Shown here: in pieces, positions 45,474 to 56,907 of the stretch
Layout: each line of letters begins with the position of its first letter
Position numbering within the stretch: the stretch's first letter is position 1
DNA from: Podospora pseudocomata
Lineage: Eukaryota; Ascomycota; Sordariomycetes; Sordariales; Podosporaceae
DNA: 64,000 bases
NCBI RefSeq assembly: GCF_035222375.1
Contig: NC_085890.1
Coordinates: forward strand, 2,418,001-2,482,000
Direction: 5' to 3'
Program-made: the position numbers and the translations under genes
The notes under the pieces: model-generated
The model's database searches: none
Told to the model about the DNA's origin: nothing
What the model saw: the letters and a program-made list of their open reading frames with translations, nothing else

Positions 45474-47059
45474 TCATGGTATCGGCACCACCCCAACCTC
45501 AGTCCAAATCAAATTTTCAAAAGCTACTTCAACAATAGTGCCATTACGCTGAAAATAACACCGCACTTCGCCACGCTCCAGCGGGACCTCCTTCCTTTCC
45601 CAGTCCATGTTTGTGACTGCCATGGTGGAACATGCAATGTCCGAATCTTCATCAACCTCCTGGAAAACCGCAGGGAATTCCTCTCTCCAAGAGGATGAGT
45701 TCTCGCTGAACCAAACGGCAAATTTGCCAGTGTAACTCTTGATGACAAGGTAGATGTCCACGAGGCTGTCGTTGTCGTTGGAGCCTCGGGGGACGGCAAA
45801 AGCGGCCATCGGAGTCTGGGGCGGGAATGTGTAGAGCTCGGGGAATGCTAAAAGTTTGGTTAGTCGACACATTGATGGGCCGTCTTGAGCGATGACCTAC
45901 TTTCAGGAACCCGTTCGAGCTGCCCGGCGTCGGGCGTGCCTGGCTCAAAGGCAGGGTAATGGATGGCCAAGCCCTGATTGGGCTTCTGGTAGACTACACC
46001 ATAGGCTTTGGATGTCTTGATCTCGGTGAAGTTGGAACTGGTGGGTACTATGCATAGCGACGAGCCCTCGTAGGCGGTGATGTTGAGATTCTGGACATAC
46101 CAGTCCTCGGTGGGGACAAGACCATCCCCCAGCATGTGATCAACTTGAATGATATCACCCGTCTCATGTTGAGCCACGACATAGGGCCAGTATGCCGCAA
46201 GTTTAGCCTCGTTACCCATGGCTAGGTCCGCGAAACCACGACTGTACCCTCCCGAAACGTTGTCGATCAGAATGTTTGGTTGTCTGGCTTGATTGAACAT
46301 GGTGCCGAAGACCTTTCTGTCCGCCTCGTAAAACAATGCAGTTTGCGGCTAACGGACATCTGGTGAGCTCGGGAATTATTGTAGTGGCAAAAGAGATTGA
46401 CATACATTGTAATCTGTGCCATGAAGGGCAATGGTGGCTGCCAGTGAAGTGCCGTTGGTTGCTTCTAGGTCAAGCACTGGCAGCACTTCCCATGTGGAGG
46501 TAGAATTGCCCTTGCCGGTGATACTTCGCGAGCGTCTGATCTGACCTTGAGGGTCGAGATAAAAGAGATACCTCTCAACATAACCATTTTCTTTGCGCCA
46601 GCCCGCTGCTGAAAGCTTTGAGCCTTGGCGGATGGTTACTGGTCCCGACGTGCCATTTATGGCGGCGTTGCCATCATTGTTGCGGGCTTTCAGTGATAAC
46701 ACAACACCGAGAGTAACGCCGACAATAATGGCAACTACTGCACAAGCAGTACCGCCAATAATCCACCATTTTCTCCTTTGGTAGGATTTGCTGACAGGAG
46801 GAAGCGTGCCCTTTTCTGTTGAAGCTGGGCTACCAACCTCTATTTCCCCGTTGCCGTCGACTACCTGGGGATAATCTTCGCCGAGGACGATCTTTTGATC
46901 TTGATTTTGAGCCGGTGACAGATAGAACTTTGGCTCTTCCTCGGGTCGAACTTCGGGGAGGTTATCGTGCGGCACGACCTCGAGGCCTGGCTGGTCGTCG
47001 AGGGACTGTGGAGAAGGCAGCTGCACCGAAGGCTGCATGGAAGGTGACGAGTGGGCCAT
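45474..47059 (-). CDS. Type II membrane protein with lectin-like beta ectodomain
   Basis: Three exons on the minus strand (46406-47059, 45901-46348, 45474-45847) give 491 residues. A polar Pro-rich cytosolic part (1-~95) ends in RRKWW. A membrane helix (IIGGTACAVVAIIVGVTLGVV) follows, then an ectodomain with many NGT/NFT/NST sequons. Repeated strands with aromatic endings (YLFYLDPQGQIRRSR, ALFYEADRKVFGTMF, GVVYQKPNQGLAIHYP, CYFQRNGTIVEVAF) resemble the blades of fungal fucose-specific-lectin-like propellers attached to membranes. Carbohydrate binding is inference; the key residues of true fucose lectins could not be checked. Such proteins are common in fungal accessory regions. Confidence 0.7.
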
Positions 47060-48307
47060 GTGCTTCTCTCACAAATGCCGGTGCTACCCCGGCTCAGGCG
47101 GCATGTGGTTTTCGGTTGTCGTCGTTGGCACTCCGGTGTCAGTTACAAAGAGCAAAGAAAGCAAGGCGAAAGTCCGACGGGATTTTGAGGGTCACGCTGG
47201 GCGGCTTTACGTGCGAATGGGAGGAGACGCGGTGGAAACAGTTGGGCTCGCCAAGCACCTCGAATTTCCACCCCTACCACACCGCTTGTGTACCGGAACA
47301 TTTCCCTAGATTCCGCTCTAGGAAAAGTATCCTCTCGCGTGCTCTCGTTAATAGAGATGCTCCAATCACCTTGGTCTGTGCGTATCAACCTCAAGGGTTA
47401 TGTTCTGTTCTGGTTAGACAGCTTGACAGGCCAACGCTAAACGAGGCAGGTCCACTTGGTGCTCGCTCACCCTTGTCATGATCTTCCTCACCGTGGTCAA
47501 CGACCTTGATGATTGATAGGTATGGAATAGAGAAATGCTGTGTCGAGGGCTGGCCATATTGAGGGCTGGTGAGACTGCGGGATCAAATCCGTCTGATCAA
47601 ATTCAGCTATTAAATTCTGCATGTCTCATGTTAGGGATCACGTACCTGCTTCGGGCTTTGCCTGTGTTGATAGACGTAACGGCAACCTGGAAGCCATGAT
47701 GATTTGTGTGTTTGGGAGTACTTTAGCATCCTGAGTTCAAAGCCCAATGAGAATCTTTCATATCAGTTTTCTTGTGCGGTGCCTGGAATTCGAGCTTCGG
47801 AGCCTTGGAAGATGAGATGGTGGTGAAAATGCACCTAATAACGTCAGTGTCAAATTGAGGTCACAATCGGACAGGAAGGGAACGGACCTGTGGTGTTCTC
47901 TGATGTATGTAGACATTCTGGAGCTCTTTCGATTGTTCGGTTTTATAAGCGCGCCCTCTCACGTCCGAGGTCATCCATACCTACTCTGATATGTGTGCCC
48001 GGTTGTTGAGTTGAGGGGGATCACCCCCAACCCTTCCAGGTTGACCCCAAAATTTGAACCCCACTACCCACAGGGCTGTGTGCCAAGCCACTCCCGCTCC
48101 CTAGCGCTAATTAAACGCGATTCCAGCGGCTCCACTCAGAAGTCAATTCCAACGGCACAGCGCTGGTCAGCACTGCAAAACCTCTCTGACCTCATATTCC
48201 CATTCTCAACATGCCTAACGCCAACACGCATCAGTTTTCTCGTCCCGACAACACCAAACACACCCCACGGCAATTCTGTTCAGGGTGAAACACTCCCTCA
48301 AACAGCG
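47060..48307. other. Divergent intergenic region, about 1.2 kb
   Basis: Lies between the lectin-like gene (-) and the mannosyltransferase gene (+); it must contain both promoters. No gene or clear element recognised. Confidence 0.5.
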
Positions 48308-48316
48308 ATGAAATGA
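48308..48316 (+). promoter_or_regulatory. Minimal upstream ORF overlapping the GT69 start
   Basis: ATG AAA TGA, a two-codon reading frame, begins five bases upstream of the main ATG (48313) and stops across it (ATGA overlap). If the leader extends through here, scanning ribosomes would meet this start first. Confidence 0.6.
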
Positions 48317-49566
48317 AACCACGAGCCCCTTCTCTCCCCTCCTCGCGATTACTCCGCACCCTCCTCTCCCGCTCAGCCCTCAAGAAGGTCCTCCTCGCCT
48401 TCTTCCTCTGGACACTCCTCGAGTCCCATATCATTTACTACCGCCTCATCCGCACCGAGCGAGAAGCCCGAGCCCATCACTCCCTACAAACCCGCCGAGT
48501 CTTCATTGCCAGTCTGCATTGGAACAACGAGAAAATCCTCCGCTCTAGCTGGAACGCCGCCGTTCTCGACCTGGTTAACACCCTCGGACCAAACAATGTC
48601 TTTGTCAGTGTATACGAAAGTGGAAGTTGGGATGACTCGAAGGGCGCGCTAAGGGAGCTAGATGAACAACTTGAGAAGACGGGAGTAGGGCGGAAGATTG
48701 TGCTGGATAAGGAGACGCACAAAGACCTCCTACACAGCACCCCGGGGCAGGAAGGGGGTTGGATTGCGGTGGGCAAAGAGAAGCAGTTGATGCCGAGGAG
48801 GATACCGTACCTCTCGAAACTGCGCAACAAGTCTTTGGAACCGCTGATTGAATTGGCTGAGAATGGGACGAGCTTCGACCATGTGCTGTTTCTCGGAGAT
48901 GTAGTCTTCAACACGCAAGATATCATGATGCTGCTGGATACCAACAAGGGGAGCTACGCTGCGGCATGCTCCATGGACTTCAGCAAGCCGCCACAATTCT
49001 ACGATACCTTTGCGCTGAGGGACTCGGCTGGGCATGAGCATGTAACACAGACTTGGCCATACTTCAGGTCAGGGAATTCCCGCTCAGCTTTGATAAACGG
49101 ACTACCTGCGCCGGTGTCCAGTTGCTGGAATGGTATCGTGGCAATGCCAGCGACGGCTTTCATGGGGATCCAAGGACTGAAGTTCAGGGGCGTTCAGGAC
49201 AGCCTTGCGGAATACCATGTTGAAGGGTCAGAGTGCTGCCTGATTCATGCCGACAACCCGCAGTCAAGGACGAAAGGAGTATTTCTCAACCCAAATGTCA
49301 GGGTTGGGTACAAGCCGGAAGCATACAAGGCCGTGCATCCGGTGGGCAGCAGCTGGGTGTCGCTGAGCCAGATCTGGTTTGGGCTATGGAAGAATCGGCT
49401 GGGGCGGTGGCTCACTACGCCTTGGTTCAAAGAGAGCACGATACGCAGGAGGGTGGCTCAGTGGGCAGGCGAAGGAGGAAAGGGAGTAGTGCGGGAGGAG
49501 AAGGGTGGGTTTTGCCTGATCAACGAGATGCAGGTGGTAGTGCATAATGGGTGGAAGCATTTGTAG
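48313..49566 (+). CDS. GT69 alpha-1,3-mannosyltransferase (CMT1/CAP59 family)
   Basis: Single exon, 417 residues. A short basic cytosolic N-terminus leads to a signal anchor (VLLAFFLWTLLESHIIYY), the type II topology of Golgi glycosyltransferases. Family landmarks are RRVFIASLHWNNEKILR, FVSVYESGSWDDSK, RIPYLSKLRN, the acidic VLFLGDVVFNTQD and the SCWNGIVAMPA loop, then SECCLIHAD near the C-terminus. The family transfers alpha-1,3-linked mannose in Cryptococcus capsule and glycan synthesis and is widespread in ascomycetes, where its acceptor is mostly unknown. The start at 48313 gives the expected anchor. Confidence 0.9.
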   Translation: MKPRAPSLPSSRLLRTLLSRSALKKVLLAFFLWTLLESHIIYYRLIRTEREARAHHSLQTRRVFIASLHWNNEKILRSSWNAAVLDLVNTLGPNNVFVSVYESGSWDDSKGALRELDEQLEKTGVGRKIVLDKETHKDLLHSTPGQEGGWIAVGKEKQLMPRRIPYLSKLRNKSLEPLIELAENGTSFDHVLFLGDVVFNTQDIMMLLDTNKGSYAAACSMDFSKPPQFYDTFALRDSAGHEHVTQTWPYFRSGNSRSALINGLPAPVSSCWNGIVAMPATAFMGIQGLKFRGVQDSLAEYHVEGSECCLIHADNPQSRTKGVFLNPNVRVGYKPEAYKAVHPVGSSWVSLSQIWFGLWKNRLGRWLTTPWFKESTIRRRVAQWAGEGGKGVVREEKGGFCLINEMQVVVHNGWKHL

Positions 49567-50210
49567 GATGGTGCATAATATCTGGCGTTTTACTACTCAT
49601 AGACACTTTAGGGCCGGCGCTCCCGCTGCTTTTAACATAAGCTTAATACAACGTTATATGACTCAGGTACCGTAGCCTATCTGCAACCAAAACGAGATCT
49701 GATATCCCCAGAGATTCGGTGGCAAGCCTTTGCCCTATTGGACAGAGGGCCAACAGAATCAAAACAGCGGCAGTGCGTATTATCGTCAGCTTCCTACTAG
49801 GCAGAGCTCTTCAACATCCCGCTTCACGCTGAGTTTCTCGCAATTGCGGGGGTGGTGCAGATGTCGAGCTTGATCGTGGGGGCAAAGCTCCCAATGAGCA
49901 TGGAGAATGCACGTCGAGGATGCGACTCCATTTTCCCATTGGCAAGTCAGATGAAAGGGGCATACGAAAACATGTCAAAAGGTAGCTGGAAGATTCGATC
50001 TGCCTGGGCACCATTGCAGATTGCCGCGGTTACCCTAGTTCATTCATGCTAACTCACTCTTGTCCAGATCGATGCGAGGTGTTGTGGGAAAGTAAAGACG
50101 GGCTAAATCCCAGCAATATTTCATGAGGGAATGCGCGGTCTTCAGCCATTTCCGATTATCTTTCTGCCTACCTGACCCGGACAATTCCAAGGTACCCCGT
50201 CTTAACAACA
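49567..50210. other. Intergenic region upstream of the STAND-N gene
   Basis: No gene supported. A pyrimidine-rich leader precedes the ATG at 50211. Confidence 0.5.
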
Positions 50211-51397
50211 ATGGATCCATTTTCTATCGGCATTGGCTGTATCACCCTACTCGAAGTTGCACAAAAGACAATTAAACAGCTTTACCAGCTTAGCAAGCGT
50301 TATAATGACGCCCGATCAGATTTATTCAAGACTATGAATCAACTTCGAAGCCTAGCCTATGTACTGGAGCTTATTCGGTATGACGAAGGAACCCAGCACA
50401 CGGATAGCCCGAACCGAAAAAATGATCTCATTATGGACCAAGTCAATCTCTGTATGGACATCATCGAGGAGCTCCAGGTTGTGATTACCTCCATCAACGA
50501 CTCACGCGTCAAGTGGGCCATCTCTGGCAAGGCCGCGGTGGAGAATATCCACAAGCAATTACAAACGGCGACTGAACAGCTTGAGCTTACCTTGGGGGTG
50601 CATACGTTGTGAGTTGATACCTACAGCTATATTTTGTGAGCATCGTAGTGAGTTCTAAACTTTAATACTAATGGCTGAACAGAGCCGTCGCCAAAGATAT
50701 CAAGAAGGACGCTACTGAACTGCTGTTGGGTCAAGAACAGATCGGTGCCCAGGTTCAACGCCTGTCCGAACATATGGGACTGAGGGATAACACCGGACCG
50801 TACCATCGGTCTAGTCCCACCACCATTCCATCATGGTCAAGGACCTCACAAGGTGTCTGTGTCGAAGCCAGCGGACAGTGCGATTCATCTGTTGGTGCCA
50901 TGGCTGGCACTCATGAGTCTGTCAACGATGGAAACTACACCAACGACACACCATCACCAACAAACAGCAGTCAATGGAGTGGATCAACTGCATACTCGCC
51001 GCCTGCTTCTATCTCTTCTCCCATCAGTGTTATTGACGTAACTGCCACTCTCGTCACCCCCAACGTCAAGCCCATCTATCATCATACAGCCGAAACTGGA
51101 TCGTGGTCTCAATACCTGGACCCGGCTACAGTAGCTCCAGGTACTCCCGATATCACATTTTGGCCTAGCGAGATGCAGTACTCACCAATAACCATGGCGC
51201 ATAAGACCGCGAAACTCTCTAAAGAGATCACTGTTGAACATGTCGAGACACCCACCGCCCCCTCAAAAGAAGAGGTTATTCGCAACCAGTTCAAGGAAGC
51301 CGCTTGGTCATTAGCTCCTAAGAAGAAACAAAAGTCAGTCAGGGAGACATTCAAGGAGATGGTCAGGCTGAAGGCAGCTGCGTCTGTCGCTGCTTGA
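50211..51397 (+). CDS. Orphan fungal STAND N-terminal-type domain protein
   Basis: Two exons (50211-50608, 50683-51397) give 370 residues. The start MDPFSIGIGCITLLEVAQK and the helical run through about residue 150 (SKRYNDARSDLFKTMNQL, DIIEELQVVITSIND) match the N-terminal helical domain of fungal STAND/NACHT proteins and related short proteins. No NACHT, NB-ARC or repeat domain follows. Instead there is a Ser/Thr/Pro-rich linker and a conserved-looking basic helix at the end (NQFKEAAWSLAPKKKQKSV). In STAND proteins this kind of domain transmits a death or defence signal, so a free-standing copy could be a partner or decoy; this is inference. Confidence 0.78.
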
Positions 51398-53324
51398 CTA
51401 CAGCATACAGTGTCCATTATCCTAGCAATACAGTCTTCTTGTCAAGGCACGCTGCACCATCTATCTCGGCATATAATTACCTCCACAATTTGAGCACAGA
51501 TGAGAAGGTTAGGTCACCCTGAATGGCTTAAACCACTGCGTCGGTATCATACCCTCCAATAGGCAAGCGTGCGGCGTATGTTCTCATGATGCTCCACCGC
51601 GACATAGGCACTTGAGAGCCACATTTGAGGCACAGCTTTCCCGAAGCCGAGATGAGCATCAGACCAAGTTTTTCTGCTCCCTTGAGTGCGAGTGTGGGTC
51701 AAATCCAATTTCAAGAAGGAACACTGGCCCAAATGCAGGTTTTCTCGGAGCTGTTGATCGGAGGGCAAACAGTTACGCGTATGTAGACAAACAAGTGCAA
51801 CCAATTGACTTGCTGCTATGTAGGTATCAGTGGCCTCCCCACCAATTAACCTCCAAAATACCATGGTGGTATGTGGCAACCTTTTTATCTCTGGAACACA
51901 ACCATAAACTTGGTTCGACGGGAAAATCCCCAAAAGTGAAGCCGTTGTTGACGTTGCCGTCGATGTCATGATGGAGCACCCCTGCAACGGTGACCCGCTT
52001 CGCACCGCCACAACTTCGGCAGCAAAGTGCGCTAGCCACGCTAGCCAAGAGTGCGGGGTACTAAAAAAAGAACTTGGGGGGCCACCGGGACGAGGACTAA
52101 GCCCTGTGGTGATCTTTTTACCTTTTCATGTGCGCTTCGAAGACCCATTCAGCGACTGTCTTCCCTTATGACCGTAAAACACTGGAGAGATTTGTCCGAG
52201 ATCCGAAGATGGGGACTTGGTCATGCGGATTGCCGGACGTTTGTTTTGGATGTCTCGTTCAAAGTGGGGATGGGTTGGTAACGGGCACCAGTCCCCGTTC
52301 CCGGCAAGCTGTGGCGTTGATGGTTCGTTGACTTTGCTTTGAACGGTTACACAAGGCGATAGTGCCGCTCCTCTACCATGCCCGAGGAGAAGGAACGTAA
52401 CGGTTGGGAATATCGGCTTACAGGCCGCTAAGACAAGCCGACGGCATTGGAAGCCGATCGATATTCCTCATCCACCGGGAACCGTCGACTTCAAGCTTTG
52501 CCCTCTTGTGTTTCACCGACGACTCACATCCCCCAAGATGGCCGGTTTGCAGGTCCACCAGCCGGTAATTGCATGGCTGCTGCTCACTGCACAAACTACT
52601 GCAGATGCACGTCAGGTTCCAAGCCGGACCTCCAGTCTGCTCCTGTTGGTCGGCGGTTTTCTGCTAACCACCTCCGCCGCAGAGCCAGGGCCGTGGGAGG
52701 ACGGCCATAATGGAATGTTCAGTTGACATTTAGAAATCCAGGTTGGCAATGTGTTGAGGTTTGGGAACAGCCCAGGGCCTTCAATGATGGCTTATCCGGG
52801 TACGTCCTCGTACCTGAGCCTGAGGAAGTCAAGATACACAAGATGCCCTTCGCAGTGGGGTTGTGTACCTGACACCAGGGCATGCACCCGAACATGGGGG
52901 CGTCAGTGGAAGGACACCACCCGACATGCAGCGACCATCCTTCCAACCAAAGACCCTGAAAGGCCTCCCCCCCCCCTGCCGAGCAGATCCCTGCTTGCCC
53001 TGGAGGCTTGGATTTCACATTGCGAGCGAAGCTGCGTGGTGCTGCTCTGGTGGGTTAATTGCCTCCGCCACTGTGCCTCTTCCTGCCACCAACTTCCTCC
53101 CAGTTGTAGCAAATCCAGATCTTTTTTGGTCTCTTTCCATTCTTCCCTGCCCCGACTGTTATAACCCTACCTGCCTGCGGGTCCTCGAACCGCGCCGTTG
53201 TTTTTTTTTTTGTCTCTTTCTGGATTCTGGAACCGGCCGAGTTTGGGAACCACCACCAAACACCACCACAGCTCGAACAATAACCAAGCAGGCGCATACC
53301 GAATGCGCGTGCGATAACAGCGAG
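51398..53324. other. Gene-poor interval, about 1.9 kb
   Basis: Several frames (for example 51547-52011 minus) lack motifs. The reading frame of the next gene is open well upstream of its chosen start, to about 52863, but that extension has no conserved feature and is treated as leader. Confidence 0.45.
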
Positions 53325-55031
53325 ATGAGACCCGATTTCTTTGATCGATTGCCACCACCGACAGCTCTACTGTTGCTATCGAGTCTGCTTGATCTGAGCA
53401 ACGCCCATATTCTTCAACCATTACCCAGGAGGGTACCAGTTGTTCCGCCAACCACAACAGTCCTATACCACCCATTGAGTGTTGTCTCATGGCCTCTTCG
53501 ACCAACACCACCGCCTTCACGAGACCTCTTTGCTCTTCGTCGGCGACAGGACAATACAGTATGCGGTTACTTGGGAGGTGACCAGAATTTGGCAGCGACG
53601 TGTAGCGCCGGTTCGCATTGCGTGCTGGATACGGAGAACAATGTGGTGGGGTGCTGCCCAAACGGAGAAGCTTCTTGCACGGCAGGTGTGTTTACCGGAT
53701 GTGTAGATGCGAACAGCGGGCCACAGACGGAGGTGAACCCATACGTTTTTACCTGTGGGGGAAGTGATGTGTGTTACAAGAATGTTTTTCAGGGAGGAGC
53801 TTCTCAGTACGGGTGCGGTTCTGCGAGCGACCTGGCCACGATAGTTTTGACGAGCGCAAGTGGTTTGACGACGCAGGTCACCTTTCCCACCGTGAGTCTC
53901 AGTCTGACACAAGCTGTCTCTACGCTGAGCGAGCCAACGACGCTGGGGACGGTAACCAATACCGCCTCAAGCTCAACAGGAACGGAATCGGCCAGTTCAA
54001 CAGAAACAGAGTCGACAAGCTCAAGTGTTTCGTCCTCCAGCTCTACTTCCCCCTCAACATCAACCTCCTCACCATCATCAACGCAATCTTCAACACAATC
54101 ATCCTCCACCTCCACGCCAACCACCACCGAAACCACCTCCCCCGCAACCGACGCTCCGGAAACCGGACGAGCGCAAACAACGAACCGAACAGGCGTAATA
54201 GTAGGCGCCACAATCGGCGGTCTCGCCGTCCTCATCGCCCTGGTAGCCCTTCTCGCCTTTTGCATCCGCCGCCGACAAAACGCCAACGCGAGATCGGGCC
54301 CCGGGAAAGGAAGCATCCGCGGACAAAACATCAGCACCCCCCGCCCCGGTCCAGGAACTGGCTTCGCCGCCATCCCCCAAGACAGCGACGCCTTTGAGAC
54401 CGGTCCCAGCCCCAACCCGATGTTCGCCGGGCAAAACCAACCCTCACCGCAACAACAAATGAAGAGTATACCCCTCATGACGGCAGTGCCGCCCCGCATG
54501 CCCTTCCAAAACGACGTCTCACCCATCGGCCAAGACGATATTTCTCCCTATGCTTATTCTGGCGCCGGGGGAGTGGTCTCAGCTATCACCCCCCACTCTC
54601 ACACCTCTTACCCCCCTAGCGACGAGTTGAGCATGCAATATCAGCATATGCAGCAGCAGGGACAATACCCGGCTATCTACAGCGGCGCGGCGGCCATCCC
54701 TGTTGTGCACAACGGGAGGGGAGATGAGAACAGACTCGAGTCGGATCAGGTACCGCTCACAAGGGAGATTGACGATTTTAGCCACGGGTTTAGTGCGGCG
54801 CTGGATAGGATCGGGGAGGAGGATGAGGAGGATCATTTGAGGAGGGAGGAAGGGGGGGATGATTTGGGGGAGATGAATATGAGTGGTGGTCGGCGGGGAG
54901 ATGTTGGGGAGGGGCCACCAGGGGATTATAGCAGGGTGGCGAGTTCGGTGTATAGTCGGGGGAGCAATGGGGGTGGGAGGCCGTTGTGGCAGCAGAATAG
55001 ACGACCGAGTAAGACTGGGATGTGGATGTGA
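53325..55031 (+). CDS. Mid2-like cell-surface sensor, Cys-rich ectodomain
   Basis: 568 residues from the ATG at 53325, chosen because it gives a signal sequence (PTALLLLSSLLDLSNA). A cysteine-rich module lies at about residues 75-165: CGYLGGDQNLAATC, CVLDTENNVVGCCPNG, then CTAGVFTGCVD and CGGSDVCYKNVF. A long Ser/Thr mucin-like stalk follows, typical of heavily O-mannosylated sensors. A membrane helix (TGVIVGATIGGLAVLIALV, about 290-312) ends in RRRQ. The cytosolic tail of ~250 residues is Pro/Gln/Gly rich and acidic near the end. This layout matches Mid2/Wsc-like wall stress sensors, though the family assignment rests on architecture. Confidence 0.75.
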   Translation: MRPDFFDRLPPPTALLLLSSLLDLSNAHILQPLPRRVPVVPPTTTVLYHPLSVVSWPLRPTPPPSRDLFALRRRQDNTVCGYLGGDQNLAATCSAGSHCVLDTENNVVGCCPNGEASCTAGVFTGCVDANSGPQTEVNPYVFTCGGSDVCYKNVFQGGASQYGCGSASDLATIVLTSASGLTTQVTFPTVSLSLTQAVSTLSEPTTLGTVTNTASSSTGTESASSTETESTSSSVSSSSSTSPSTSTSSPSSTQSSTQSSSTSTPTTTETTSPATDAPETGRAQTTNRTGVIVGATIGGLAVLIALVALLAFCIRRRQNANARSGPGKGSIRGQNISTPRPGPGTGFAAIPQDSDAFETGPSPNPMFAGQNQPSPQQQMKSIPLMTAVPPRMPFQNDVSPIGQDDISPYAYSGAGGVVSAITPHSHTSYPPSDELSMQYQHMQQQGQYPAIYSGAAAIPVVHNGRGDENRLESDQVPLTREIDDFSHGFSAALDRIGEEDEEDHLRREEGGDDLGEMNMSGGRRGDVGEGPPGDYSRVASSVYSRGSNGGGRPLWQQNRRPSKTGMWM

Positions 55032-56014
55032 TGACTTGTGGAATTGGAATACATGGGATGGCGTTTTGAGATTGGGATACGGGAAAAGATGACGGGGTTG
55101 GCTTTACGGGGTGGGCTGGCTGTTGGAAAGGGATGGGTTATACTTGTTTTAATGTAATTATGAGCGAGCGAGCGCGCGCGGCATGGTATGGTTAGTTACT
55201 GTTGGGGTCTTTGGGGTAGGAAATACCTCTTTGTATAAATGAACTCTATGGCATTGGGTATCTCTTGTTGCAGTTTGTTCCGTTCCCTTTTTTTTTTAAT
55301 GATGGGAACTGGCTCATGCTCCGGGATTGGCTCGGGGAAGCTCAAAGGATACCACGATAAAAGCTCAATTCCACCCATCATCAATAAGCCATCCCAAAGC
55401 CGCCCCCTTCATCGGAATCTTTGCATTCAACAATCACGACATGGTCAAAGACGCAAGCTTCCTCCGATTGCTATTCCATCCCAACACTTTCCTCTGCGCT
55501 ATCGTCGGGTTATTTATCACCCATGCCAAGACTTGAACATCTAACTCCGATCAGGGAGATAGGCGATAACCCCCCTTGAGTTACCCTCGGAATCGAGATT
55601 TATGCCATGATAGGTTTCGTCGCATCTCAGGGGTCCACCATTCCGTTCTTCTGAGAACCCTGGATTTAAGAGATGGCGGCTCACCCCGCAATCCAACATT
55701 TGATCGGATGGAAACTGTTGGAATTGGGTTGAGTGTGACGTCACTGTTACATCGAGGGGTTTTTCGGCTTAGTGAGCAGGAGATGTATCACCTCCACCAA
55801 AGGGGCCGTCAGAATTACCGATGGAGATCGGATCGTGGAGTTTGGCTTGTGAAAGAAGGGGGCTCGTACATAGATAGCTACATAAAAGTTTGGTCTTTCT
55901 CTCACTCACTGAACATCAATATTTCACTCAGCCAACACCACCACCACCACCAACAATACCACATCTCACCAACGCAACAAACACAAACAATACAACAACA
56001 CACTCACGCCCAAA
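55032..56014. other. Intergenic region, about 1 kb
   Basis: No gene supported. A GAGC/GCGC-rich run lies near 55160-55185, and a CAC/CAA-rich leader (about 55935-56010) leads into the Hsp31 gene. Confidence 0.5.
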
Positions 56015-56804
56015 ATGTCCCCCTCCATCCTCGTAGTCCTCACTTCCCACGCCGACCTGGCCGACACAGGCAAAAAAACAGGCTGGTACCTCTCCGAGTT
56101 CTCCCACCCCCACCACGTTTTTGCGTCTTCCTCCCCTCCCCCCAAAATCACTGTCGCCTCCCCCCGCGGCGGCGCCGCTCCCCTGGACCAGTCCTCCATC
56201 GAAGCCGCCAAAGACGACGAGATCTCTGTTGAGTTCTTGCACAAGCAATCCGCCCTCTGGGAGGCCACCACTCCCCTTTCCCAGATCCTTCAACAAGGCA
56301 TCGACAGCTACGACGCCCTCTTCTTCCCCGGCGGCCACGGCCCCATGTTTGATCTCGCCGGCGATAAGGAATCGCAGGAGATTGTAAAGAGGTTTTGGGA
56401 GGCGGGAAAGATCGTCAGCGCTGTTTGGTAAGTTTTGATCATATAATTATCGTGCTTGTTTCCAAGTCGAGAGAGAGAGACCATTTTTCAGCTGTTGGCT
56501 AACAAAGACACCCAATTCAAACAGCCATGGACCTGCCGCGTTGGTGAATGTCAAGTTGAGCAATGGGTATTACCTCCTCAAGGGGAAGAAGGTGACCGCT
56601 TTTAGCAATTCCGAGGAGGACGGCGTTGGACTTTCGGAGAAGATGCCTTTCATGCTGGAGACCAGGATCAAGGAGGTTGGCGCGGAGTACGAAAAGGCTG
56701 GCCAGGACTGGGGGGAGAAGCTCGTTGTTGATGGGAAGCTCATCACGGGGCAGAACCCTGCAAGTGCAAAGGCAGTTGGAGAGGCTATTCTGAAGGTTAT
56801 TTAG
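56015..56804 (+). CDS. HSP31: Hsp31-type DJ-1/PfpI protein (glyoxalase III/chaperone)
   Basis: Two exons (56015-56427, 56525-56804) give 230 residues, the length of fungal Hsp31. The intron splits the nucleophile elbow: the join restores SAVCHGPAAL with the catalytic cysteine. The other triad positions are suggested by FFPGGHGPMFDL, and the start SILVVLTSHADL is typical. The family detoxifies methylglyoxal without cofactor and acts as a chaperone under oxidative and diauxic stress in the cytosol. The stop faces the HET gene, about 100 bp away, so the 3' ends may overlap in transcripts. Confidence 0.92.
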
Positions 56805-56907
56805 GTAGTTTGGTACCGGGCGATTTGGTCTTTGAGCTAGCTGCATAGAAATGATGATAAAGTGCCTACATAGGCACTGGTTCAGGATGATGAATATTAC
56901 CTCCCAT

